Shown here piece by piece: positions 25,247-33,940 of a stretch of DNA of 64,000 nucleotides (its first letter is position 1; the number at the start of each line of letters is the position of its first letter). The notes beneath the pieces are model-generated. The model was not told where the DNA came from. It saw nothing but the letters and a program-made list of their open reading frames with translations, and did not search any database. The stretch spans positions 213,620-277,619 of the forward strand of contig NZ_VDUZ01000003.1 in assembly GCF_008039615.1 (NCBI RefSeq), in the 5' to 3' direction. The position numbers and the translations under genes are program-made. The stretch comes from Vineibacter terrae (lineage in GTDB: Bacteria; Pseudomonadota; Alphaproteobacteria; Reyranellales; Reyranellaceae).

Positions 25247-25400
25247 CCTCATCCCGAGGAGCCGGCGCAGCCGGCGTCTCGAGGGATGGGCTGCAGCCTC
25301 GTTCGATCGTTCCAGCGGTAGTCGACCACGCGTGCGGTTGCGCACCCTTCGAGACGGCCCCCTTCGACAAGCTCAGGAGCGCGGCCCCCTCAGGGTGAGG
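25247..25400. repeat. degenerate inverted intergenic repeat, family 5
   Basis: CCTCATCCCGAGGAGCC at the left faces CTCAGGGTGAGG at the right, with CGTCTCGAGGGATG facing CCTTCGAGACGG. It fills most of the gap before the CmcJ-like gene. CATATGCGATCG, a partial copy of the 13-bp motif at 15973, follows at 25429-25440. Only one copy is in the window. Confidence 0.6.
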
Positions 25401-25502
25401 TTTGTGCGCAACGCCTCACCGCAGCAGCCATATGCGATCGGCTTTGGATGACGGAGGGTGATAACCTTGGCCCGGAGGGATCGCATCGAGGTGGGTGGAG
25501 CC

Positions 25503-26327
25503 ATGGCACGCGAGAACATCGTCCGGTCGACATTCAACTACACGCGCGACGACGGCATCGCGCCGGAGATCTATTTCTACGAACCGCCACCCGGCACGCA
25601 GGCGCGACTGCCGGGTGACGATCCGCGTGAAATGCCGGTCCATGATGCCTGGCCGCGGGCGGAGTCGTTCTCGCTCGACGTCGAGGGCTTCGCGTTGCGC
25701 TCGTTCCGCTCGCCGTTCGACCGCTGGGACGACGACGATGCGATCCGCGCCGACTTCTACGGCGAGGTCAGCGCATTCGTCCGCACCCAGGTCGGCGCCA
25801 GGCGGGTGATCATCTTCGACCACACGATCCGTACCAAGGCCAATACGCAGCAGCAGACCGCCGAGCACACCACGACCCAGCGCGCACCGGTGATGCTGGT
25901 GCATTGCGACTACACGCCGCGCTCGGGGCCGCTGCGCGTGCGTCAACTCCTGCCCGACGAGGCGGATGCATTGCTCGCGCGCCGCGTCGCGTTCTACAAT
26001 TTCTGGACGCCGCTGCGGCGCCGCGTCGAGGAGAAGCCGCTGGCGATGTGCGACGCCACGCAGTCGACCGACGATGACTTCATCACCATGGCCCTGCGCT
26101 ATCGCGACCGGACGGGCGAAATATTCGTGCTGCGCCATGCACCGCAGCACCGCTGGTGGTACTTCCCGCACATGACGCCGGAGCACGTCCTGCTGCTCAA
26201 GACCTACGACTCCGAGACCGACGGCCGCACCCGGTTCCTCGGGCACAGCGCCTTCGACGACCCGGACACGCCATCGGGCGCGCCGACGCGCGAAAGCATC
26301 GAGATCCGCACGATCGCGTTCTTCTGA
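25503..26327 (+). CDS. CmcJ/NvfI-family oxidoreductase
   Basis: A 274-residue protein of the family that includes CmcJ of cephamycin synthesis, AsaB and NvfI, related to non-haem iron 2-oxoglutarate oxygenases. The conserved segments are VHCDYTPRSGP, VAFYNFWTPLRRRVEEKPLAMCDA, and W-W-YFPHMTPEHVLLLKTYDS; the His residues in HCD and FPHMT are candidate metal ligands. GGTGGAG precedes the ATG. An SDR follows after 10 bases and may act on the same compound. Substrate unknown. Confidence 0.82.
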   Translation: MARENIVRSTFNYTRDDGIAPEIYFYEPPPGTQARLPGDDPREMPVHDAWPRAESFSLDVEGFALRSFRSPFDRWDDDDAIRADFYGEVSAFVRTQVGARRVIIFDHTIRTKANTQQQTAEHTTTQRAPVMLVHCDYTPRSGPLRVRQLLPDEADALLARRVAFYNFWTPLRRRVEEKPLAMCDATQSTDDDFITMALRYRDRTGEIFVLRHAPQHRWWYFPHMTPEHVLLLKTYDSETDGRTRFLGHSAFDDPDTPSGAPTRESIEIRTIAFF

Positions 26328-26337
26328 CGGGCGAGAG

Positions 26338-27114
26338 ATGGCCGGCGACCCTTTCTCACTCGATGGCAAGGTCGCGCTGATCACCGGCGCCAACAGCGGC
26401 ATCGGGCTGGCGCTGGCGCTGGCGCTGCGCGACGGCGGCGCCCGCGTGGCGATCGGCGGCCGGCGCGCCGATCGCAATGCCGACGCGCTGGCGCAGCTCG
26501 GTCCGCCCGCGGCGGCGTTCGCGCTCGACGTCTGTGACGAAGGCTCGGTCGAGCGCGCGATCGCCGGCGCGATCGAGCGATTTGGCCGCCTCGACGTCCT
26601 GGTCAACAACGCCGGTGTCAGCCAGCGCGGCTCGGTCATGGAGCTCGACCGCGCGACCTGGCAGCAGGTGATCGACACCAACCTGACCGGCGCGTTTCTC
26701 TGCACCAAGCACGCGGCGCGGTGCATGAAAGCGCAGGGCGCGGGGAAGATCATCAACGTATCCTCGGTGTACGGCCTGGTGGCGCCGAGCAAGGGCCTGC
26801 AGGTGGCGTACACGGTGGCCAAGCATGCGCTGATCGCGCTGACCCGGGTCAATGCGGTCGAGCTGGCGCCGCTGGGCATCCAGGTGAACGCGGTGGCCCC
26901 CGGATGGTACTTCACCGAGATGACCGATGAGCTTCGCGGCACGGCGTTCGAGACGGCGGTCAGGCGCCGTGTCCCGGCCGGCCGCTGGGGCGAGACGCAT
27001 GACCTCGTCGGCGCATGCCGGTTCCTGGCGTCGGCGGCGTCGGACTACGTCAGCGGTGTCGTGATCCCTGTCGACGGTGGCTACGTCGCGAGCGACGGGC
27101 TCGAGCGCACCTGA
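26338..27114 (+). CDS. short-chain dehydrogenase/reductase
   Basis: A 258-residue classical SDR. The NAD(P) motif is TGANSGIG; the catalytic set is Ser143 (NVSSVYG), Tyr158 and Lys162 (YTVAK), with NNAG after strand 4. RR after strand 2 (GGRRADR) hints at NADP. It sits 10 bases after the CmcJ-like gene. The PVDGGYVASDG tail is that of FabG/gluconate 5-dehydrogenase-like enzymes. Confidence 0.9.
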   Translation: MAGDPFSLDGKVALITGANSGIGLALALALRDGGARVAIGGRRADRNADALAQLGPPAAAFALDVCDEGSVERAIAGAIERFGRLDVLVNNAGVSQRGSVMELDRATWQQVIDTNLTGAFLCTKHAARCMKAQGAGKIINVSSVYGLVAPSKGLQVAYTVAKHALIALTRVNAVELAPLGIQVNAVAPGWYFTEMTDELRGTAFETAVRRRVPAGRWGETHDLVGACRFLASAASDYVSGVVIPVDGGYVASDGLERT

Positions 27115-27337
27115 TTCCGGCCGGGTGCGTCGGGGAGGTCCCACGTACCTTGCTCTCGCACCATCACCCGCCGGCCGCAGCCTTATTCCATGCCGAATCA
27201 CAAGACGCTCATGCGGCGCGCCGCATGCCGATCGGTCTTGCGTCGCGCTCCAAGGAGCCCCATGCTTCGGGCGCGTGATCCCCCCTTGGTTCATCGCAAG
27301 GACTTCAGGAAACACGTGGCTCGCTGGGAGGTTGGAC

Positions 27338-27766
27338 ATGGCTGATACCTACAAGGGCGCCTGCTTCTGCGGTGCGGTGGAATTCGAGGTGACGGGCGCG
27401 CCGGCGGTGGCGGGCTACTGCCATTGCGCGGACTGCCGCGTGTGGGCGGCAGCCCCGATCAACGCCTTCAGCCTGTGGGCGCCGGACTCCGTCAAGATCA
27501 CCAAGGGCGCCGACAACATCGCGACCTACAACAAGACCGAGAACTCCTACCGCAAGTTCTGCAAGACCTGCGGCGGCCACCTGATGACCGACCATCCCGG
27601 CATGAAGCTCGTGGATGTCTATGCCGCCGTGCTGCCGGATTTCCCGCACAAGCCGACGCTGCATGTGTTCTACGCCAGCAAGATGGTCTCGGTGAAGGAC
27701 GGGCTGCCGAAGTTCAAGGATCTGCCGGGCGACTTCGGCGGCTCGAACGAGATGCTGCCGGACTGA
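27338..27766 (+). CDS. GFA-type zinc protein (Mss4-like fold)
   Basis: A 142-residue protein with the zinc sites of the glutathione-dependent formaldehyde-activating family: CxC near the start (C9, C11), CHCADC (C28, C30, C33) and CKTCGG (C75, C78). Such proteins bind zinc and often glutathione; the formaldehyde role is not proven for most. GGGAGG lies seven bases before the ATG. A strong terminator lies downstream at 27810. Confidence 0.88.
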   Translation: MADTYKGACFCGAVEFEVTGAPAVAGYCHCADCRVWAAAPINAFSLWAPDSVKITKGADNIATYNKTENSYRKFCKTCGGHLMTDHPGMKLVDVYAAVLPDFPHKPTLHVFYASKMVSVKDGLPKFKDLPGDFGGSNEMLPD

Positions 27767-27809
27767 GCGCGGCGCGCGAACGCAGCTCGCCCGGGCCGAG
27801 CATCCCCCA

Positions 27810-27841
27810 AGCCCGCCAGGTCGATCCTGGCGGGCTTTTTC
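27810..27841 (+). terminator. intrinsic terminator
   Basis: GCCCGCCAGG and its complement CCTGGCGGGC flank a four-base loop and are followed by five T. It ends the GFA gene and, in reverse, could also serve the convergent small gene at 27863. Confidence 0.88.
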
Positions 27842-27862
27842 GTGGGCGCGCCGCGCGGCGGG

Positions 27863-28177
27863 CTACGACATCTTCACGTCGCTGATCTGGATGATGGGCT
27901 GGATCGTGGTGTAGTTCGGGATGTCGGCCATGATCTCCGCGGCATGCGGGGCGAACGCGGCCTGGAACGCCTCGACCGAGTCGAACATCAGGTGGCCGAT
28001 GGCGGCATAGAGCGGGGGGCTGCCCGGGTCGCCGCCGGCAAGCCCCTGCTCGGCCGCGACCCCCTTGCAGGCGGCGCCGAGCTTCTGCCGCACCATCGGC
28101 ATGTGGCTGCTGACGTAGTAGCCCATGTCGAAGCCGGCCCCGTCCTTGCGCGGGTAGAACACGCTGACCTTGATCAT
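27863..28177 (-). CDS. EthD-family small protein
   Basis: A 104-residue ferredoxin-like alpha/beta barrel protein. It starts MIKVSVFYPRKDGAGFDMGYYVSSHMPMV, the EthD pattern with the conserved His in the HMPM segment, and ends LPxYTTIQPIIQISDV. Members help in breakdown of ethers, ketones or aromatics, often as dimers. GGAGGG lies before the ATG. Exact role unknown. Confidence 0.82.
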   Translation of the reverse strand: MIKVSVFYPRKDGAGFDMGYYVSSHMPMVRQKLGAACKGVAAEQGLAGGDPGSPPLYAAIGHLMFDSVEAFQAAFAPHAAEIMADIPNYTTIQPIIQISDVKMS

Positions 28178-28289
28178 GTCGCCCTCCCATAGGTATCGGC
28201 TGGATTGAGGCACGCGCCGGCGCCAGGTTCAAGGTGCGGAAAACGAGCGCCGTGCGGCGCGCTTGACAAGATTCGCCGGACTCTCAACG

Positions 28290-28303
28290 CTACCGTCTGG
28301 TCG
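28290..28303. promoter_or_regulatory. TetR-type operator A
   Basis: CTACCGTCTGGTCG, 27 bases after a TTGACA (28263) and 76 bases before the binding-protein start. It is identical, in reverse, to the operator at 35613 and one base from that at 29717. Its place at the -10 region suggests repression. Confidence 0.6.
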
Positions 28304-28378
28304 ATAGTATTCAGGCGGCACGCTGCCGTCGCGGACACATCTCGACCAGCTCTGCACAATTACACCGGGTAGGGAATC

Positions 28379-29566
28379 ATGAAGGTCTGGCTGCCGGCAT
28401 TGTCCGGCCTGATCGTCGGCGCGGTGCTGTCCACCGCTTCCGCACAGGACAAGAAATATGGGCCGGGTGTCTCCGACACCGAGATCAAGATCGGCCACAC
28501 GGCGCCATACAGCGGTCCGGTGTCGGCCTATGGCGCGGTGGGCCGGGCCATGGCAGGCGTCTTCAAGAAGGTGAACAGCGAGGGCGGGATCAACGGGCGC
28601 AAGGTCAGCTTCCTCACGCTCGACGACGCCTACAGCCCGCCCAAGACAGTGGAGCAGACGCGCAAGCTGGTCGAGCAGGACCAGGTGCTGCTGATCTTCG
28701 GCGCGACCGGCACGCCGAGCAACACCGCCGTCCACAAATACCTCAACAGCAAGAAGGTGCCGCAGCTCTTCGTCCAGAGCGGGGCATCGAAGTTCAACGA
28801 CACGGCCAGCTATCCGTGGACGACGCCGCTCTATCCCTCCTATCACCTGGAGCAGAAGATCTATGCCGACTTCATCCTGAAGCAGCGTCCCGACGCCAGG
28901 ATCGCGGCCATCTATCCCAATGACGATTTCGGCAAGGATAATCTGGCCGGCCTGAAGCAGGCGCTGGCCGCCAGGGGCAAGTCGCTGGTGATGGAGCAGA
29001 GCTACGAGACGACGGATGCGACCATCGATTCGCAGATCATCACGCTCAAGGGCTCGGGGGCCGACGTCTTCGTCAATCTCTCCACGCCCAAGTTCGCCGC
29101 CCAGGCGATCCGCAAGGCCGCCGATATCGGCTGGGCGCCGCTGCACATCCTGACCAACGTCTCGAGCTCGATCAGCACCGTGCTGGCGCCAGCGGGCCTG
29201 AACAACGCCACCGGCATCATCACCGCGGCCTTCATCAAGGAGCCGGGCGACCCGATCTGGGCCGATGACGCGGACGTGAAGGCCTATGTCGCGTTCCTGA
29301 AGGCCTGGGATCCGCAGGATTCGCCGGACGACGTGTTTGGCGTCATCGGCTACGTCGCGGCCAACACGCTGCGCCATGTGCTGGACCGTGCCGGCAGCAA
29401 CCTCACGCGCGAGAACGTGATGGCGCAGGCCAAGAGCCTCGATGCCTTCCGTCCACCGATGCTGCTGCCGGGCATCACGCTCTCGACCACGCCGCAGGAT
29501 GTCGCCGCCTACCGCCAGCTGCGCCTGCAGCGCTTCAACGGCCAGAAGTGGGTGCTGCTGGATTGA
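28379..29566 (+). CDS. branched-chain amino-acid type ABC binding protein, copy 1
   Basis: A 395-residue periplasmic protein of the Leu/Ile/Val-binding family (type I fold). A Sec signal peptide ends in TASAQ at about 22. The mature part begins with the typical VSDTEIKIGHTAPYSGP. No permease or ATPase gene is near, so it must use a transporter elsewhere. Very similar in length and sequence to the next gene, clearly a tandem duplicate. A TetR-type operator lies in the promoter. In such families ligands range from amino acids to aromatic or short acids. Confidence 0.9.
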   Translation: MKVWLPALSGLIVGAVLSTASAQDKKYGPGVSDTEIKIGHTAPYSGPVSAYGAVGRAMAGVFKKVNSEGGINGRKVSFLTLDDAYSPPKTVEQTRKLVEQDQVLLIFGATGTPSNTAVHKYLNSKKVPQLFVQSGASKFNDTASYPWTTPLYPSYHLEQKIYADFILKQRPDARIAAIYPNDDFGKDNLAGLKQALAARGKSLVMEQSYETTDATIDSQIITLKGSGADVFVNLSTPKFAAQAIRKAADIGWAPLHILTNVSSSISTVLAPAGLNNATGIITAAFIKEPGDPIWADDADVKAYVAFLKAWDPQDSPDDVFGVIGYVAANTLRHVLDRAGSNLTRENVMAQAKSLDAFRPPMLLPGITLSTTPQDVAAYRQLRLQRFNGQKWVLLD

Positions 29567-29584
29567 GGGGCTCCTGAGCCTTTG

Positions 29585-29662
29585 GTCGGGCCGCGCCGCT
29601 CCAGCGGCGCTCTTTCAACAACGGGCAGACGAAGAGGCGCCGCTGGAGCGGCGCGGCCCGAC
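29585..29662. repeat. palindromic repeat, family 2, copy b
   Basis: GTCGGGCCGCGCCGCTCCAG with its full reverse complement at the other end, 20-base loop. It lies between the two duplicated binding-protein genes and may end the first transcript. Confidence 0.85.
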
Positions 29663-29688
29663 CCATGAGCCATCCGGCAGCGCCGGGC

Positions 29689-29717
29689 TTGACAAGCTCC
29701 GATCGGCTTCATAATCC
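29689..29717 (+). promoter_or_regulatory. probable promoter of the second binding-protein gene
   Basis: TTGACA at 29689-29694 with CATAAT at 29710-29715 (15 apart) or TAATCC (17 apart). The operator at 29717 touches the -10. The first copy has a TTGACA in the same place relative to its operator. Confidence 0.5.
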
Positions 29718-29730
29718 TACCGTCTGGTAG
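29717..29730. promoter_or_regulatory. TetR-type operator B
   Basis: CTACCGTCTGGTAG, arms CTACC/GGTAG are perfect inverted repeats. The best of the five sites (28290, 29717, 33703, 34709, 35613). Confidence 0.65.
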
Positions 29731-29771
29731 ATAATATTTGCGATGCGATACCAGGACGGGGCAGGGAACAG

Positions 29772-30962
29772 ATGAAGACGTGGTTGCCGGCGCTGGCCGG
29801 CGTGGTGCTCGGGGCGATGCTGTCCACGGCTGCGGCCCAGGAGAAGAAATACAGCCCGGGTGCGTCCGACACCGAGATCAAGATCGGGCACACCATCCCC
29901 TACAGCGGCCCGGTGTCGGCCTACGGCTCGGCCGGCCGCGCGCTGGCGGGCTACTTCAAGATGCTGAACGGCCAGGGCGGCATCAACGGGCGGCAGATCA
30001 ACTTCATCAGCCTGGACGACGCCTACAGCCCGCCCAAGACGGTGGAGCAGACGCGCAAGATGGTCGAGCAGGACCAGGTGCTGCTGATCTTCGGCAATGT
30101 CGGCACGCCCACCAACACGGCCATCCACAAGTACCTCAACAGCAAGAAGGTGCCGCAGCTGATGATCTCGACGGGCGCGTCGAAGTTCAACGACACGGCC
30201 AACTTCCCGTGGACGACGCCGCTCTATCCTTCCTATCACCTCGAGCAGAAGATCTACGCCCAGTACATCCTGAAGCACCGGCCCGACGCCAAGATCGGGG
30301 TGATCTATCCCAACGACGATTTCGGCAAGGACCACCTGGCGGGCCTCAAGGAGGCGCTGGGCGCCAAGGCCAAGGCGATGCTGGTGGCCGAGCAGAGCTA
30401 CGAGACCACCGACCCGACCATCGATTCGCAGATCATCGCGCTCAAGGCGTCGGGCGCCACGGTGTTCGTCAACATCAGCACGCCCAAGTTCGCGGCCCAG
30501 GCCATCCGCAAGGCCAAGGACATCGGCTGGGCGCCGCTGCATCTGGTGGTCAATGCGTCGAGCTCGATCAGCTCGGTGCTGGTGCCGGCCGGCCTCGAGA
30601 ACTCGGTCGGGCTGATCACGGCCGCCTTCATCAAGACGACCAGCGATCCGGCCTGGGCCGAGGACGCCGACGTGCAGGACTACGTCGCGTTCATGAAGAA
30701 GTGGGTGCCGCAGGACAACCCCGACGATGCCTTCTGCGCCATGGGCTTCCTGGCGGCATCGGTGCTGCGCGACGTGCTGACGCGCGCCGGCAATGACCTC
30801 ACCCGCGAGAACGTGATGAAGATGGCCAAGAGCATCGACGGGCTGCGGCCGCCGCTGATCCTGCCCGGCCTCGCGCTGAAGACGACGCCACAGGATGTCG
30901 CCGCCTACCACGATCTGCGCCTGCAGCGCTTCGACGGCAAACGCTGGGTGCTGATGGATTAG
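29772..30962 (+). CDS. branched-chain amino-acid type ABC binding protein, copy 2
   Basis: A 396-residue periplasmic type I binding protein, closely related to the gene at 28379; the cores share long identical runs such as DDAYSPPKTVEQTRK. Signal peptide ends in TAAAQ near residue 22. Main differences lie in the middle lobe and around the signal peptide. The pair may have slightly different ligands or levels. A TetR-type operator and promoter lie upstream. An IclR gene follows after 35 bases. Confidence 0.9.
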   Translation: MKTWLPALAGVVLGAMLSTAAAQEKKYSPGASDTEIKIGHTIPYSGPVSAYGSAGRALAGYFKMLNGQGGINGRQINFISLDDAYSPPKTVEQTRKMVEQDQVLLIFGNVGTPTNTAIHKYLNSKKVPQLMISTGASKFNDTANFPWTTPLYPSYHLEQKIYAQYILKHRPDAKIGVIYPNDDFGKDHLAGLKEALGAKAKAMLVAEQSYETTDPTIDSQIIALKASGATVFVNISTPKFAAQAIRKAKDIGWAPLHLVVNASSSISSVLVPAGLENSVGLITAAFIKTTSDPAWAEDADVQDYVAFMKKWVPQDNPDDAFCAMGFLAASVLRDVLTRAGNDLTRENVMKMAKSIDGLRPPLILPGLALKTTPQDVAAYHDLRLQRFDGKRWVLMD

Positions 30963-30997
30963 ACGTCCGGACGGGACCGTGCACGGGAGGGTGATCG

Positions 30998-31795
30998 ATG
31001 GGTCAGTCGCTATGGCCGGTGGAGGAGAGCCGCTCGTTCGTCACCTCGCTGGCCCGCGGGCTGGCGATCCTCGAAGCCTTCCGTGAGGGCGAGGGCAAGT
31101 TCGGCAACCAGGCGATCGCGCGGCGCACCGGGCTGCCCAAGCCCACGGTGTCGCGGCTGACGCATACGCTGGTCGAGCTGGGCTATCTCGCCTATTGCCG
31201 GCGCGAACGGAAATACGCGCTCTCGTCCTCGACCTTGGCGCTGGGCTTCGCGGTCCAGCCCTGCAACCGCATCCGACATCGCCTGCGCCCGCACCTGGAA
31301 GGGCTGGTCCAGCGCTTCGGCGGCGTGGCGGTGCTGGCCGAGTCCTCGCGGCAGTCGATGATCTGCGTCGATGCCTGCACCGACATGCCGGCGCCGGCCG
31401 TATGGATGGAGCCGGGCTCGCGCCTGGCGCTGTTCGACCAGCCGCTTGGCCGGCTGTTCGCGGCAGCGCTGCCGTCGCGACGGCGGCAGGCCGTGCTGTC
31501 GCAGATCCAGCGCGATGAGCCGCAGGTCGCGGACGCGGTCGAGCGCCTGCGGCTGGCGAGCGCCCGGCAGGGGTTCCACGCCGCGCGCGAGGGCATGCCG
31601 GAAGGCTGGACCGCGGTCATGGCGGCGGTGGCCGGCGCCGACGAGTCGGCATCCGGCGTGCTGGCCTGCTTCATGCCATCGGCCGCGGTGGCGCAGGAGC
31701 GGGCCCTGCTGGCGGTGGGCTTCGCCTGCGCGCGCACGGCGCAGGAGATCGCAACCGAGATGGTGAAGGCGACGGTCGGCCGCGTGTCGGGCTGA
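30998..31795 (+). CDS. IclR-family transcriptional regulator
   Basis: A 265-residue regulator. The winged helix (about 12-75) has SLARGLAILEAF and TGLPKPTVSRLTHTLVELGYL. The effector domain is 80-260. It lies 35 bases after the second binding-protein gene and may be in its transcript. Its own promoter is not obvious. The effector domain is less conserved than usual (few acidic pocket residues seen). Confidence 0.88.
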   Translation: MGQSLWPVEESRSFVTSLARGLAILEAFREGEGKFGNQAIARRTGLPKPTVSRLTHTLVELGYLAYCRRERKYALSSSTLALGFAVQPCNRIRHRLRPHLEGLVQRFGGVAVLAESSRQSMICVDACTDMPAPAVWMEPGSRLALFDQPLGRLFAAALPSRRRQAVLSQIQRDEPQVADAVERLRLASARQGFHAAREGMPEGWTAVMAAVAGADESASGVLACFMPSAAVAQERALLAVGFACARTAQEIATEMVKATVGRVSG

Positions 31796-31907
31796 GCGTC
31801 GTTCGACGAGAAGATCAACCACAGAGGCGCAGAGACACAGAGGCGGCACAGAGGGAAAAAGGGTTGCGCGCCTTCGGCACGCCGAGGGACTCCCTGAAGC
31901 CGAAGCT

Positions 31908-32046
31908 GTCATCCCGAGCGCAGCGAGGATCTCCTGCGAATAGCGCACCGTGCGCCATTCTCAGGAGATCTTCGCTGTGCTCGGAGCTTGTGATCTTATC
32001 CTTCCCCCGGAGGGGGAAGATTAAAATCACAAACTCTCGGGATGAC
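31908..32046. repeat. palindromic repeat, family 1, copy 3, interrupted
   Basis: Starts GTCATCCCGAGCGCAGCGAG and its right arm ends GCTCGG..GATGAC, but between the two parts of the right arm lies an extra palindrome of about 51 bases (31985-32035). CTCGG occurs on both sides of the insertion. Confidence 0.75.
31985..32035. mobile_element. MITE-like palindrome inside a family 1 repeat
   Basis: A 51-base imperfect palindrome (AGCTTGTGATCTTATCCTTC at the left, GAAGATTAAAATCACAAACT at the right) with a CCCCCGGAGGGGG centre. It splits the right arm of the host repeat exactly between CTCGG and GATGAC, and CTCGG (31980-31984, 32036-32040) is duplicated, as expected for target-site duplication. No transposase is coded. 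Confidence 0.55.
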
Positions 32047-32073
32047 GGTGCGTCCGCGGTCAGCGGTTCGTGG

Positions 32074-33642
32074 TCAGTTCACGCGCCTTGTGTAGCCTTC
32101 CCAGAAGGGGGCGCGCAGGACGTTCTTCTGGATCTTGCCGGCGGCCGTGAGCGGCAGCGGCTCGGTGCGGATGTCGATGGAGCGGGGACATTTGTAGCCG
32201 GCGATCTGCTCGCGGCAATGGGCGATGATCGCCTCGGCCGTGGCGCTGGCGCCCGGCTTGAGCTGGACGATGGCGTGGACCGCCTCGCCCCATTTCGGGT
32301 GCGGAATGCCGACCACGGCGCACAGCGCCACCGCGGGGAAGCGGCTGATCGCCGCTTCGACCTCGACCGAGTACACGTTCTCGCCGCCCGACACGATCAT
32401 GTCCTTGATGCGGTCGACGACGTAGATGTAGCCGTCCTCGTCCATGTAGCCGCCGTCGCCGGTGTGCATCCAGCCGTCGCGCAGGGCCCTGGCGGTCTCC
32501 TCCGGCTTGTTGAGGTAGCCCAGCATGACGTTGGGGCCGCGGGCGGCGATCTCGCCGGCCTGGCCGCGCGGCAGGTCCTCGCCGTCCGGACCCACGATCC
32601 GGATCTCGGACACCGGCACCACGCGCCCGGCCGAGCGCAGCCGGTGCGACGTCGGCGCGTCGGGGTCATGGTCCTCGCGTCCCAGCAGGGTGACCGCGGC
32701 CGATGTCTCGGTCATGCCGTAGGCCTGCACGAAGCCGCAGGTCCCGGGCAGCACGGCGATGGCGCGCCGCAGCAGCGTCTCGGGCATCGGCGAGGCGCCG
32801 TAGGTCACCGTCTCGACGCTGCTCATGTCGGTCTGCGCGAAGGCCGGATGGTCCAGCAGCATCTGCAGCATGGTGGGCGCCAGCACCAGCGAGGCGGGGC
32901 GGTGCTGCCCGATCAGCCGCAGCGTCTCGCCGGGCTCGAAGCGCGGCGGCAAGAGGTTGCAGTTGCCGCGCCCGGTCGCCGACAGGAGGGTGACGATGCC
33001 GGACAGATGGAACAGCGGCATGGTGTGGAGCAGGGACGAGCCTTCCGCCACCATGCGCGTGCCGTAGCCCACGATCACGGCCGTCAGGAGGTTGGTGTGG
33101 CTCAGCATCACGCCCTTGGCCTGGCCGGTCGTGCCGCCGGTGTAGAAGATGCCGGCGAGGTCGTCGTTGCGGCGCCTTGCGTCCTGGGCCGGCGCGGCCT
33201 GCGCGACCAGCGCCTCGTAGTCGAGCATGCCGTCGGGCGCCGGGCCGTCGCCGATCCAGATCAGGCTCGCCAGGCTCGGCGCGTCGGCGCGCAGCGCCGG
33301 CGCCATGGTCGCGAACGCATCGTCGATCAGCAGGATCCGCGCCCGCGAATCGTTGAGGCAGTACGCGATCTCGGGGCGGGCATGGCGGGTGTTCATGGGG
33401 TCGAGCACGCCGCCGCCCCACAGCACGCCCCAGAGATATTCGAGATAGCGGTCGGAGGCATGGGCCAGGATCGCGACTGGCGCGCCGGGCTCCATCCCCA
33501 GGGCCTGCAGGGCGCCGGCCAGCCGCGCCGAGCGGTCAGCGGTCTCCGCCCAGGTCCGCTGCCGCGTGCCGTGGATGGCGGCGCGGTCCGGCCCGTGCAG
33601 CTGCACGGCACGCTTCAGCAGGCTGGTGAGCTCGAACGTCAT
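32074..33642 (-). CDS. acyl-CoA ligase (AMP-binding, ANL family)
   Basis: A 522-residue long/medium-chain or aromatic acyl-CoA synthetase. The AMP loop YTGGTTGQAKG, the motif YGMTETSA and the GDGGYMDEDGYIYVVDRIKDMIVSGGENVYSVEVE hinge are intact, and the C-terminal lysine is in AAGKIQKNVLR. It makes an acyl-AMP, then the CoA thioester. ATG 33642 is favoured because GGAGGATACC precedes it. A TetR-type operator lies in its promoter region, and two TetR genes are near. Confidence 0.9.
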   Translation of the reverse strand: MTFELTSLLKRAVQLHGPDRAAIHGTRQRTWAETADRSARLAGALQALGMEPGAPVAILAHASDRYLEYLWGVLWGGGVLDPMNTRHARPEIAYCLNDSRARILLIDDAFATMAPALRADAPSLASLIWIGDGPAPDGMLDYEALVAQAAPAQDARRRNDDLAGIFYTGGTTGQAKGVMLSHTNLLTAVIVGYGTRMVAEGSSLLHTMPLFHLSGIVTLLSATGRGNCNLLPPRFEPGETLRLIGQHRPASLVLAPTMLQMLLDHPAFAQTDMSSVETVTYGASPMPETLLRRAIAVLPGTCGFVQAYGMTETSAAVTLLGREDHDPDAPTSHRLRSAGRVVPVSEIRIVGPDGEDLPRGQAGEIAARGPNVMLGYLNKPEETARALRDGWMHTGDGGYMDEDGYIYVVDRIKDMIVSGGENVYSVEVEAAISRFPAVALCAVVGIPHPKWGEAVHAIVQLKPGASATAEAIIAHCREQIAGYKCPRSIDIRTEPLPLTAAGKIQKNVLRAPFWEGYTRRVN

Positions 33643-33702
33643 GGTATCCTCCGCCGCCGCCATGTTGCTTTGTGGGCGCAGCTTGCGGCGGCTAAATTAT
33701 AT

Positions 33703-33716
33703 CTACCGGTCGGTAA
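33703..33716. promoter_or_regulatory. TetR-type operator E
   Basis: CTACCGGTCGGTAA in an AT-rich tract 60 bases before the acyl-CoA ligase start. Same arms as operators A-C with a different four-base centre. Confidence 0.55.
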
Positions 33717-33726
33717 GTCAACTATC

Positions 33727-33932
33727 ACCTCGCCCCGCGAAAGCGGGGAGAGGGAGGGGCCCATCGTGCGCAGCACGATGGAAGGGTGAGGGGTAGGAAT
33801 GTTCAAAGCATGCGCATGGGATAGACTTGATTGTCTCGCCCCGACATATCCGAGTTCGAACGTTCGTACCCCTCACCCTCCCGCGCTGCGCGCGGGCCCC
33901 TCCCTCTCCCCGCTCTCGCGGGGAGAGGTGTG
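33727..33932. repeat. long inverted intergenic repeat, family 3, copy b
   Basis: Arms CTCGCCCCGCG..GGGAGGGGCCCATCG and GCGCGGGCCCCTCCCTCTC, with TGAGGGGTAGGAA facing TACCCCTCACCCTCCC. Matches 8350-8521. It lies between the acyl-CoA ligase promoter and the end of the TetR gene. Confidence 0.8.
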
Positions 33933-33940
33933 AGAGCGGA

